The notes under the pieces: generated by a model | Seen by the model: only the letters and a program-made list of their open reading frames with translations | What the model was told of the DNA's origin: nothing | Databases searched by the model: none | Translations under genes and position numbers: made by a program | Shown here: positions 1 through 6,065 of the stretch, piece by piece | Numbering within the stretch: position 1 is the stretch's first letter | How the letters are laid out: every line of letters starts with the position of its first letter | NCBI GenBank assembly: GCA_017629415.1 | Contig: JAGBXG010000021.1 | Coordinates: 1 to 7,550 of the forward strand | Source of the DNA: Pseudomonadota bacterium | Lineage (GTDB): Bacteria; Myxococcota; Bradymonadia; UBA4248 | DNA: 7,550 bases | Reading direction: 5' to 3'

Positions 1-12
1 ATACGGCCGCCA

Positions 13-46
13 GCCGCCGGCTATGCCATACGCCGGCGGCATTTTT
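13..46 (+). terminator. Rho-independent terminator-like hairpin, also a member of the bulged-hairpin repeat family
   Basis: A 9-bp GC-rich stem (13-21 with 32-40) is followed by a single unpaired C (31), a 3-bp TAT/ATA step (22-24 with 28-30) and a GCC loop. A run of five T follows at 42-46. This has the form of an intrinsic terminator for a plus-strand gene ending left of the window. The stem plan (GGC, TAT, loop, ATA, unpaired C, GCC) is the same as in the hairpins near 850, 1020 and 6000, so it may be a repeat copy that now serves as a terminator. The upstream gene is not visible. Confidence 0.5.
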
Positions 47-161
47 ACTTGCCCACACAAACCTGAGCAAAAATACGCGACACATCCATCATAACCACTG
101 ATCTTTTTTTGCGTTTTTTTAGGCATTTAAAACTTGTATTTTTTTTATGATGCCATAGTTT

Positions 162-238
162 TATAGTCATTTAAAGGCTATAAATCGTTCATCTATCTTA
201 TCAACTCAACTTAAACAAGACCTAAGTATCAGGAGAGG
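162..238 (+). promoter_or_regulatory. A/T-rich leader with possible -10 box and strong Shine-Dalgarno of the GIY-YIG gene
   Basis: The DNA from about 100 to 190 is very A/T-rich, with several T tracts. TATAGT at 162-167 is a fair -10 candidate, but no good -35 lies at the usual distance, so the promoter call is weak. CATTTAAA occurs twice (123-130 and 168-175). The ribosome binding site AGGAGAGG at 231-238 is clear and fixes the ATG at 243. Confidence 0.35.
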
Positions 239-242
239 TGTT

Positions 243-566
243 ATGAATAGATTCCCCAAAGAGAGTTTTGACACACTGGGATATTACGTTTATCGTCTCA
301 TCGATCCACGTAACGGAAAAACATTCTATATCGGCAAAGGAAAAGAAAACCGAGTCTTCGACCACGTCAATGACGAACTCAGATTCTCCAATTCAGTCGA
401 TAATAATGCGTTTACCGAGGACGAAGTCTCTGCCAAAATCAAAACCATCCGTGATATCCATCATGCCGGACTGAACGTCATACACATCATTCATCGTTAT
501 GGATTGACTGAGAAGGAGGCAATGGAAGTCGAGGCCAGCTCCGCACTCTATAAAAAGAAAAAATAA
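243..566 (+). CDS. GIY-YIG nuclease domain protein, LEM-3-like (COG3680-like), short form
   Basis: The 107-residue product is almost entirely a GIY-YIG nuclease core. The first strand holds GYYVYRLIDP (residues 13-22), where YVY stands for GIY. The second motif is YIGKGKENRVFDH (29-41), with Tyr29, Gly31, Arg37 and His41 in the expected places. The C-terminal helix LTEKEAMEVEA (88-98) supplies the metal-binding Glu97. This spacing is typical of the LEM-3-like group, whose bacterial members usually continue well beyond this helix. Here the protein ends in SSALYKKKK, so the C-terminal part appears to be missing. The active-site residues remain, so cleavage activity is possible. The start is supported by AGGAGAGG seven to eight bases upstream. 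There is no neighbouring partner gene. Such proteins may act in DNA repair, restriction or mobile DNA; the role here is unknown. Confidence 0.8.
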   Translation: MNRFPKESFDTLGYYVYRLIDPRNGKTFYIGKGKENRVFDHVNDELRFSNSVDNNAFTEDEVSAKIKTIRDIHHAGLNVIHIIHRYGLTEKEAMEVEASSALYKKKK

Positions 567-647
567 TGGCGCAAAAAAACGCCTATGATGTAGCAATGCC
601 CAACGAACTATAACCGTTGTCATTTTTCTTAACATGCCTAACGCCAA

Positions 648-740
648 TCATGCGTTGGTAATGAATACCCAGAACCTCGCTGCCTAAAGAAAAGAGTTGG
701 TAATGATATCATCGAAAAGGTGTTTGAAGACGACGAATAG
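648..740 (+). pseudogene. Possible remnant of the C-terminal part of the GIY-YIG gene
   Basis: After the stop at 566 the same frame is interrupted by stops up to about 632. It is then open without a start codon until TAG at 738-740, ending in a charged, coding-like peptide (CLKKRVGNDIIEKVFEDDE at 681-737). It shares the frame of the truncated upstream ORF and could be what is left of a longer C-terminus. A near-direct repeat, GTTGGTAATGA, occurs at 655-665 and 696-706. I do not recognise the peptide, and an open stretch of this length can occur by chance. Confidence 0.2.
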
Positions 741-780
741 GCATTTTTAGTTAACGAAAGCCCCCGGTTATCAAAGCTGG

Positions 781-953
781 TGCGTATCGGTGCCGCCGCC
801 GTTTACCCGGCAAATAACAAAGCGGCGGCGTATGCGGCAAAGCCGCATAGCCAGCCGCAGCGAGCCGTATGCGCAGCATAGGCGAGCATACAGGCATATC
901 TGCATATCGCGGGCGTGTTTTTTTTGTATATCGGCGGGTGTACCGCGCGATAC
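781..953 (+). repeat. Cluster of GC-rich hairpins in the gene-free interval
   Basis: The interval between the GIY-YIG gene and the HEAT protein holds no gene with a plausible start and product. It does hold successive inverted repeats: GCCGCCGC/GCGGCGGC (792-799 with 822-829), TATGCGGC-AAA-GCCGCATA (831-849), TATGC-GCA-GCATA (868-880), and TATCGCG/CGCGATA (905-911 with 946-952). A further imperfect stem lies at 926-953. A run of eight T at 918-925 falls inside the 905-952 inverted repeat. The reading frames crossing this stretch are arginine- and cysteine-rich translations of the palindromes, not proteins. Confidence 0.6.
822..883 (+). repeat. Two-hairpin repeat module, copy A (plus orientation)
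   Basis: Hairpin 1 is GGC-(G)-TATGCGGC-AAA-GCCGCATA-GCC (827-852): 11 pairs with one unpaired G at 830. A linker containing CGCAG follows (853-863). Hairpin 2 is GCC-(G)-TATGC-GCA-GCATA-GGC (864-883): eight pairs with an unpaired G at 867. The same order of hairpin, CGCAG linker and hairpin recurs on the minus strand at 5980-6050 with different paired bases. This looks like a REP/BIME-type dispersed palindromic repeat under structural selection. Confidence 0.6.
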
Positions 954-1011
954 AACCTGCGTTTTGCCGCCTATTTCGCACCAAAAGGGCTCAATACAGC
1001 GGCTTTTTTGC

Positions 1012-1035
1012 GGCCTATGCCTGACGCATACGGCC
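1012..1035 (-). repeat. Single copy of the bulged-hairpin repeat
   Basis: On the plus strand this reads GGCC-TATGC-CTGAC-GCATA-(C)-GGCC, that is 9 pairs with one unpaired C at 1031. On the minus strand the unpaired base is a G just 5' of TATGC, as in the other copies. It lies 20 bases beyond the stop codon of the HEAT-repeat gene, so it would be in that transcript's 3' end. It is not followed by a T tract on the minus strand, so it is not a typical intrinsic terminator. Confidence 0.55.
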
Positions 1036-1055
1036 CAAGCCATTTTCTTTAAAAT

Positions 1056-3143
1056 TTAAAAATCGTCATCTTCATCGTTCAAATCTTCGAAATCGTCGTC
1101 TTCATTGTCCAAATCGAAGAGTTCTTCACCCAGATTTTTGAGTACTTTTTTAACATCAAGTTTCAATTCTGCGTGTTTGCAAGTTTTATAAAATGCCTGA
1201 AGTGCAGAAATCGTTGAGCGATCGGGCGTTTCATCAAGACTTAAGAATTTGCCCAACAATTTGATGGCAAAAAGGCGTGCTTGAAATCCATGTTGTCCGA
1301 ATGATACTGGATTTTGAATGTGTTCAATGAGTATAGGACGGATAGTTTTGTCATGAAATTTGAGTTTAGACCGGTAGAGACACATCATGGTTTCGGCGAT
1401 ACATGCGACGGACTGGCTGCGGTCAAGGCCGTGCAAAACGCCAGAGATTGTCTGTGTACTGGGTTCCATGGTCAGGAATTTCATGATGAATCCTGCGCAT
1501 CGGCGCGGTGTTTGATAAAACGCGCGAATCATGGCATCGACGAAAGCCTGGTGTCCGAGCATGACTTTGAAGAAATGCTGTTTGACTTCACTCGATTCAC
1601 CATGTTTGAAAGAATCGATGACAACTGCGACTGCTTTATCCATATCTTTTTCATAGGCGAGAAAAGCGTCCAGAGCTTCGGCAGCCAGGGATGGCGATGA
1701 CGATTTGAGCCATACGCGCACGTGTGCTTCGCTTGAGATGGGAACTGCTTTTCGATGCCGGATGATACGCAATGCATTGATTTGAACGGTTTCGGAAGCG
1801 TCATTGAGAAGGCGGCCGAGTGTGGCATCGTCGCAGGTATGAGAAAAAGCTGCGATGGCATTTTCATCGAGCAAGCCGGCATAAACGTCGGCATTTTCGG
1901 TTGCGGGTTTCAGGAATTTTTCGCGCGTATCTGGAGCAATCCATTCAGGATATTCGTCGTTATCGGGGGTTAACATTTGCTTGAGCACGCGAGATATTTC
2001 CGGGCGGCGCGGTTCATCCTTATGTGTGCGCAGAATGTCCAAAATACGTGTGCGCACGTCCTCGCGAGTTCTGAAATGGAGGGCTTTAGCGAGCAAGGCA
2101 TCGGTATATCGTTGCGGGACTTGCGCGACCATTTGGCATACGGCTTGATAGATATCATTTCTTGTATCATCCAAGGCTGTCATCAAGGGTGCGACAGCAT
2201 CGTTGCCATAACTGCGGAAAACGTCCAAGATTTCAGATTTTAGGCTATCAGAAGCGGTTGTCCATGAAACGAGCAGCTGTGGGATCACGAGTTCAGGACA
2301 GGAAGCAAATTTAGCCAGCAGTCGCATCAACGCGATATCCACTTGTTCGTCGCGATCCTTGAGCAAGATCAATGCAACAGATAAATCATTGATATCGAGT
2401 GTCTGCCGTCCTATGAGTGCGCGGATAACCGCGATGCGGACGACTGGTGATGGATCATAAAGCATGCGGCTGACAACTCGCGAGTCTAATTGCGAGCATA
2501 GCAAAGTAAGCGCCTGTTGATACGGCAAGGCATCCGTTTGAGTTTGTGCGATGCAATTGACCAGTGCTGACCGCAATTTATCTCCGAATCCGAGAATGCG
2601 TTCTTTCGTTTCTGAGGATGCATTTTGCACGGTTTGTCCATAAAGCTCGACAAGTTCGAGCGCACCAACCCACCCATGGCGCAAGGCATGCAGCAGATAG
2701 CGTTCTGTGGCTTCGCATGTTTTTTGTTCTGAATTGGACAAACCTGCCAAGGCACCGGCATGCCAGATGTCTGACATACGGAGAATTTCCACCAGATTAT
2801 AGACCAGCACAGCTTCGCTGCTCATGAGCAAGGCTTGAACATCCAGAGCTTGGGATGCAAAGATTTGTGCTTCGCGATAAATTTCAGATGGCGTAAGGTA
2901 TGCTTGTCTGAGGCGACTGAGCAATTGATGGTCCACGAACGGCATATCATCCACGACAATTTCACCCGTTGTCGAAAGCGCATCGATATTTTCAATGATA
3001 TTTTCTGGATGAGTCGGCTTTAACACGGCATCAGATGATGCCTGATTTGAATCTTCAGACAATTCAGTCTGTTCAGATTCCAACGCACATTCACTTGCGT
3101 TTTCTTTGACTTCATCCTGCTTTACTGACTTCTTCTTTGCCAT
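1056..3143 (-). CDS. HEAT-like helical repeat protein with acidic C-terminal tail
   Basis: The 695-residue protein has no signal peptide or membrane segment, so it is probably cytoplasmic. The N-terminus (1-65) is charged and low-complexity, with many Lys, Glu and Ser. From about 75 onward it is alpha-helical. HEAT/armadillo-type helix pairs are clearest at about 217-375 (for example DPSPVVRIAVIRALIG at 230-245) and 432-530 (DASETVQINALRIIRHRKA). The last 20 residues are almost all Asp, Glu, Asn, Leu and Phe, in two near-copies of DLxxEDDDF. HEAT repeats normally form protein-binding scaffolds; no partner can be inferred. The start at 3143 is supported by AAGGA about eight bases upstream. The gene is divergent from the hydrolase at 3258 across a 114-base spacer. 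The repeat assignment comes from pattern only, and no enzyme motif is visible. Confidence 0.75.
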   Translation of the reverse strand: MAKKKSVKQDEVKENASECALESEQTELSEDSNQASSDAVLKPTHPENIIENIDALSTTGEIVVDDMPFVDHQLLSRLRQAYLTPSEIYREAQIFASQALDVQALLMSSEAVLVYNLVEILRMSDIWHAGALAGLSNSEQKTCEATERYLLHALRHGWVGALELVELYGQTVQNASSETKERILGFGDKLRSALVNCIAQTQTDALPYQQALTLLCSQLDSRVVSRMLYDPSPVVRIAVIRALIGRQTLDINDLSVALILLKDRDEQVDIALMRLLAKFASCPELVIPQLLVSWTTASDSLKSEILDVFRSYGNDAVAPLMTALDDTRNDIYQAVCQMVAQVPQRYTDALLAKALHFRTREDVRTRILDILRTHKDEPRRPEISRVLKQMLTPDNDEYPEWIAPDTREKFLKPATENADVYAGLLDENAIAAFSHTCDDATLGRLLNDASETVQINALRIIRHRKAVPISSEAHVRVWLKSSSPSLAAEALDAFLAYEKDMDKAVAVVIDSFKHGESSEVKQHFFKVMLGHQAFVDAMIRAFYQTPRRCAGFIMKFLTMEPSTQTISGVLHGLDRSQSVACIAETMMCLYRSKLKFHDKTIRPILIEHIQNPVSFGQHGFQARLFAIKLLGKFLSLDETPDRSTISALQAFYKTCKHAELKLDVKKVLKNLGEELFDLDNEDDDFEDLNDEDDDF
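1060..1119 (-). repeat. 30-bp tandem duplication encoding the acidic tail
   Basis: Positions 1060-1089 and 1090-1119 are two adjacent 30-base units identical at about 24 positions. They encode DLDNEDDDFE and the following DLNDEDDDF at the C-terminus of the HEAT-like protein. Because the unit is a multiple of three, the duplication kept the frame and doubled the acidic tail. Confidence 0.65.
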
Positions 3144-3181
3144 GGGTCGAATCCTTCTTGGAAGACTGAGCCGCCGCCTGT

Positions 3182-3209
3182 ATCATAAGCCTGACAAGGC
3201 CATGCACAA
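3182..3209 (-). promoter_or_regulatory. Candidate sigma70-type promoter of the HEAT-like gene
   Basis: On the minus strand TTGTGC (3204-3209) and TATGAT (3182-3187) are separated by 16 bases. The -10 matches the TATAAT consensus at five of six positions; the -35 keeps only TTG. It lies about 40 bases upstream of the ATG at 3143. The opposite gene must also start from this 114-base spacer, for which TTTAAT at 3225-3230 is a possible -10 with a poor -35. The two promoters would be close enough to influence each other. Confidence 0.4.
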
Positions 3210-3257
3210 GCATACTAGCCTGTTTTTAATCTTTTATCATAACACATCGGAGACTTC

Positions 3258-4073
3258 ATGCAAGACGCACATTCACCCAACCCTTCCACTTCCGCCCCAA
3301 GCCATGAGATTCAATCGCGAGGCAAGCTCACTTCCATTGCCGCAGAAAAAAAGCTTGGTGTCCTGCTTTTACATGGATTTACTTCCAGTTTAGATGCCGT
3401 GAGCGGACTTGTTCCGCATCTCGAGGCACATCACATTGAATATGAAATGCCTGTGCTGCGCGGTCATAACAGCAAACCTGAAGACCTGCGCGGCGTAACA
3501 GCCGAAGACTGGTATACGGATGCTTTCAATGCTCTCAAAAAATTGAGCGAACGCGTCGATCAAGTGGTGGTGATAGGGCTATCTATGGGCGGACTCGTCG
3601 CACTCCATCTCTGTATCCGCGAGCATGCGCTGAAAAATAAAATTTGTGCCTGTATCACCTGGGCTGCCGCCCTTGGTTTTTGCAATCCGCTTGCCTGGCT
3701 TGCCAAACCCCTTTCCCTTTTTATCCCCAATTGGAAAGGCCAAGAAAGTTTTCATGATCCGGAATGCCGAAAAAACAATCACAATTATCAGACATTCCCG
3801 ACCAAGGCATTCGTTGAACTTTATGATTTCGCAGCCAAAACGCGAACCATGCTTGATGATATCAGCGTTCCCCTTTGCATCATTCACTCCAAACGCGATC
3901 AAGTCGTCCCCTATAAAACCGCGCTCATGCTCTATCATGAAGCAGGAAACGCCGCATGCGAACTTCATTCGCTGCGTACTTCAGGTCATGAACTTGGGCA
4001 GGATTCTGAAGCTGAAACGGTGTTTAACATTACAATGGAATATATTGACAAGCTGACCCACACCGCACCATAA
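3258..4073 (+). CDS. Alpha/beta hydrolase, Est30 carboxylesterase / monoacylglycerol lipase type
   Basis: The 271-residue protein has the full alpha/beta-hydrolase signature. The oxyanion-hole motif LLLHGFTSS is at 36-44 and the nucleophile elbow GLSMG at 107-111, with Ser109. The acid Asp214 lies in HSKRDQVVP (210-218), and His244 in SGHELGQDSE (242-251). The lid or cap region is about 138-180. Length and motif wording resemble Est30-like carboxylesterases and bacterial monoglyceride lipases, which hydrolyse short to medium-chain esters or monoacylglycerols. The natural substrate cannot be told. There is no signal peptide; the polar N-terminal 25 residues look disordered, so it is probably cytoplasmic. 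A GGAG at 3249-3252 precedes the ATG by five bases. It is transcribed away from the HEAT-like gene and converges on the gene ending at 4197. Confidence 0.9.
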   Translation: MQDAHSPNPSTSAPSHEIQSRGKLTSIAAEKKLGVLLLHGFTSSLDAVSGLVPHLEAHHIEYEMPVLRGHNSKPEDLRGVTAEDWYTDAFNALKKLSERVDQVVVIGLSMGGLVALHLCIREHALKNKICACITWAAALGFCNPLAWLAKPLSLFIPNWKGQESFHDPECRKNNHNYQTFPTKAFVELYDFAAKTRTMLDDISVPLCIIHSKRDQVVPYKTALMLYHEAGNAACELHSLRTSGHELGQDSEAETVFNITMEYIDKLTHTAP

Positions 4074-4114
4074 AATCAGCACCTGTTTAACCCACAAAAC
4101 CCACAAGATGGTGG

Positions 4115-4140
4115 CTTCCAAGGGGCTCAGCCCTTGGAAG
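4115..4140. repeat. GGGGCT-type palindromic repeat between convergent genes
   Basis: A perfect 10-bp stem (CTTCCAAGGG, 4115-4124, with CCCTTGGAAG, 4131-4140) encloses the loop GCTCAG. It sits between the convergent genes ending at 4073 and 4197. No T tract follows on either strand, so it is not a standard intrinsic terminator, though a strong hairpin here could stabilise or attenuate both 3' ends. Its core, TTCCAAGGGGCTCAGCCC, resembles the repeats at 7233-7290 and 7513-7550. Confidence 0.65.
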
Positions 4141-4196
4141 GATGCGGGTCAAAGACACGCCAAACTTATGCGTACAACCTGGTTTTATTCCCGATT

Positions 4197-4757
4197 TCAC
4201 AAGAAAGTCTGTACAAGCCAAACCACCAGCAGAATCACGCCAATTGCAATCCCAATGGATTTCACATACTTGCCCATGCCTTCTTGGGCTGAAACCGCAG
4301 ATGAGGCTGCATCAGACGGCTGAATTGCAATACCTGCTTTCTGTTGGCGGCATTGTTCTAAAGCCGCTTTGTATTTTTCATGACCGGGATCAATGCGCAA
4401 AATCTGCTCATATAAAGCCATACGTGTATCATAGTCGCTATCCGGCGTTGCATCGAGCACTGTCTCAACTTTGGCAATACGTTGTTCCGTATCCAGACCC
4501 TGCGCCGTCAATCTGGCCAAAATCTTGAAATTTTCATCGCTTTTGGCAGCCGCACGGTATTTGAATACAAATTCCTGAGCATCCTGATATCGACGTTCCC
4601 GAATCGCATCTTTGATATAAAGCAAAATGGCATCGCGATCTGTTTCGTATTCATCCAGAATGGCATCACGGGCAAATTCACGTTCCAAAGCCATTTCTGC
4701 ATTCTCATCCACAGATGCGTCAATGGCTTGAGGATCAAGCATTTTCTTTTGTTCCAT
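4197..4757 (-). CDS. Tail-anchored membrane protein with TPR-like helices
   Basis: The 186-residue protein has a mostly helical, charged N-terminal part (1-140). A helix pair at about 108-138 (YDTRMALYEQILRIDPGHEK) reads like a tetratricopeptide unit, with the typical LRIDPGHEKY turn; other helices upstream (40-90) may be degenerate repeats. A Ser/Ala-rich linker (145-160) leads to one hydrophobic segment at about 167-184 (SIGIAIGVILLVVWLV), ending two residues before the C-terminus. This predicts a cytosolic domain held on the membrane by its C-terminal anchor. The start has only a weak AAAGGG eight bases upstream; Met6 is an alternative but has no better site. The partner and function are unknown. 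It may share a transcript with the small membrane gene 108 bases upstream. Confidence 0.7.
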   Translation of the reverse strand: MEQKKMLDPQAIDASVDENAEMALEREFARDAILDEYETDRDAILLYIKDAIRERRYQDAQEFVFKYRAAAKSDENFKILARLTAQGLDTEQRIAKVETVLDATPDSDYDTRMALYEQILRIDPGHEKYKAALEQCRQQKAGIAIQPSDAASSAVSAQEGMGKYVKSIGIAIGVILLVVWLVQTFL

Positions 4758-4865
4758 ATTTTCTGCCCTTTAACTCAAATCCGCCCAAATAAAGCGATAT
4801 GCCTCTGGATTTATATCACACTCCGCAGCATGAAAAAGTATCGTTCTCTAGGGTTAAAACCCGGT

Positions 4866-5105
4866 TTACAAACCTTGAATCACTTCAAATGATATGGGAG
4901 CCACACCGTATTTCATGACAACTCCAGCCGCAAATATCGCATAACTCCCCGCCCATACGACTAAAGCCAACACAATCTTCAGCCATTTCTTCTGAATTTT
5001 GCGTCCAATGAGCAACCAAAAACAGCCCAAACTGCATAGCGATGTTCCAAGTATGAGCAAAAAAACAGCAGGCTGAATCAGCGTCACAATTCCAAATACA
5101 GACAT
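4866..5105 (-). CDS. Small two-helix membrane protein, unknown function
   Basis: This product of about 79 residues is dominated by two hydrophobic segments, one near the N-terminus (VTLIQPAVFLLILGTSLC and the following residues) and one after the basic loop GRKIQKKWLK (LVVWAGSYAIFAAGVV). The basic loop suggests a cytoplasmic hairpin turn with both ends outside. I do not recognise the family. The ATG at 5105 is preferred because GGGGGA lies just upstream. The in-frame ATG at 5117 has its only purine-rich stretch (GAAGGG) directly abutting it, so it would be poorly placed. The gene lies between a lipoprotein gene and a tail-anchored protein gene on the same strand, so all three may concern the cell envelope. 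Confidence 0.6.
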   Translation of the reverse strand: MSVFGIVTLIQPAVFLLILGTSLCSLGCFWLLIGRKIQKKWLKIVLALVVWAGSYAIFAAGVVMKYGVAPISFEVIQGL

Positions 5106-5160
5106 CGTTTCCCCCATCCCTTCAAAACAAATGGATGCAAAGAAGAAAGACTATTGTCGC

Positions 5161-5175
5161 CAGATTTCAAATCTG
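5161..5175. promoter_or_regulatory. A/T-rich dyad between the lipoprotein and small membrane genes
   Basis: CAGATTT-C-AAATCTG is a perfect 7+1+7 inverted repeat in the 80-base spacer between the genes ending at 5186 and starting at 5105. A T tract lies on the wrong side for a minus-strand terminator. It could be an operator or simply a chance palindrome. Confidence 0.3.
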
Positions 5176-5185
5176 AAAAACAAGT

Positions 5186-5911
5186 TTAACGGTTTGAGGT
5201 ATAAGCTTGCTGAATAAACACAGACAAGTCATTTTCAGGTACCGAATGCGTTGATAAAATATCCTGTCCGCCGTCATTTTTTGTAATTTCCACAGCAAAC
5301 GTGTTTCCTGCCTCATCTTCGGGAGAAACGGCAATCAACAGCTTGCGCACCAAAACTTTGCCCTGAATTTGCCATACAGCCTCGGTGTATGATGCCGCAT
5401 TGATATGAGTAAATACATGGATTTCCTTAAACTCCGGCTTCAATGAACAAGTGCCAAGTTCTTTAAATTCAGGGATTTCTTCATATTTCTGAAGTTCATG
5501 ATTCCAAATCCAGGCGCGATGATAGGCATTGTGCGCACCAATGGCATGCGGCACCAAAATATCCATATAGCCGTCAAAATTGATATCGGCAGGTTCGATA
5601 AACCCCACGGCATTTTCAGTCACGCCCATCAAATCGGCATCGGCTTCGAACATGATTTCCGGCGTATTTTTATCGACACGCCGGACAATGACATGTTCAC
5701 GTTCGCAATGTGCATCGACAACCGCACCGCCTTCATGCACTTCAACGCGCATATCGCCTTGAGCCAACGGCGGCAGCACACGTTCAACAACAGGCGCTTT
5801 GAGGTTTGCACTTTCTGCAGATATATCAGCTGCATTCCCTGATGTTTGAGATGCACTTGCACACGCCACACACAAACAGCTGACCCCTATTATCCATAAA
5901 AATTGTTTCAT
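5186..5911 (-). CDS. Probable lipoprotein, XAC2610-related / FG-GAP-like calcium-loop domain
   Basis: The 241-residue protein starts with a lysine and a hydrophobic segment (residues 4-16) ending in VAC at 15-17, a probable lipobox with Cys17 as the lipidated residue. Position -3 is Cys14 rather than the usual Leu. A Ser/Ala-rich spacer follows to about 40. The motif PADINFDGYMDILVP (107-121) gives the DxNxDGxxD calcium-type loop (Asp109, Asn111, Asp113, Asp117). Next come WIWNHELQKYEEIPEFKEL (134-152), LKPEFKEIHVFTH and YTEAVWQIQGKVLV. This order matches the XAC2610-related family as I know it. The Xanthomonas member XAC2610 is a periplasmic lipoprotein that inhibits a lysozyme-like T4SS effector. 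No toxin gene is adjacent, so an immunity or inhibitor role is only a suggestion. The nearest Shine-Dalgarno (GGGAG) is 12 bases upstream of the ATG, an unusually long spacing. Confidence 0.7.
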   Translation of the reverse strand: MKQFLWIIGVSCLCVACASASQTSGNAADISAESANLKAPVVERVLPPLAQGDMRVEVHEGGAVVDAHCEREHVIVRRVDKNTPEIMFEADADLMGVTENAVGFIEPADINFDGYMDILVPHAIGAHNAYHRAWIWNHELQKYEEIPEFKELGTCSLKPEFKEIHVFTHINAASYTEAVWQIQGKVLVRKLLIAVSPEDEAGNTFAVEITKNDGGQDILSTHSVPENDLSVFIQQAYTSNR

Positions 5912-5979
5912 ATGATTTGATGACTCCCGTACGTCACAGTAAAAAAATTCATAAAGCCGAAATCATTACCTTTTAGGGC

Positions 5980-6050
5980 GGCTATGCCGGCCTTCGGCCG
6001 CCATACGCCTTGCCTGCGCGTCTATTTTGCGTTGCAAAATACGCCGCGCA
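5980..6050 (-). repeat. Two-hairpin repeat module, copy B (minus orientation)
   Basis: In minus-strand order, the first hairpin (6015-6050) has TATTTTGC-AAC-GCAAAATA as its upper 8-bp stem, on a lower stem that includes GCGC pairs, with an unpaired G at 6042. A linker containing CGCAGGCAA follows. The second hairpin (5980-6009) is GGC-(G)-TATG, one mismatch, GGCCG/CGGCC around a GAA loop, CATA-GCC, with an unpaired G at 6006. It occupies most of the spacer between the NTPase gene (stop at 6066) and the lipoprotein gene (start at 5911). No T tract follows, so simple termination is not the explanation. Confidence 0.6.
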
Positions 6051-6065
6051 AAACTGCTGAAAGTA

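Noticed and set aside
568..583. GGCG-CAAAAAAA-CGCC hairpin with a T-rich flank on the minus strand as a terminator
   Set aside because: A 4-bp stem is too weak, and the nearest minus-strand gene ends almost 500 bases away.
566..613. A 15-codon ORF overlapping the GIY-YIG stop (TAATG)
   Set aside because: It is too short, resembles nothing, and a -1 frameshift into it would not restore the family's C-terminus.
781..953. CRISPR array or integron attC array
   Set aside because: The units are palindromes of variable sequence and spacing, with no constant direct repeat and spacer pattern and no attC R boxes.
751..1059. Overlapping Arg/Cys-rich open frames on both strands
   Set aside because: They are translations of the palindromic repeats, lack plausible ribosome binding sites and overlap one another on both strands.
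3579..3968. A 129-codon minus-strand open frame inside the hydrolase gene
   Set aside because: It is antisense to a gene with an intact catalytic triad; the hydrolase frame clearly explains the sequence.
4851..4862. GGGTTAAAACCC palindrome just downstream of the small membrane gene
   Set aside because: It is a short palindrome without a T tract; there is too little to call it a terminator or an operator.
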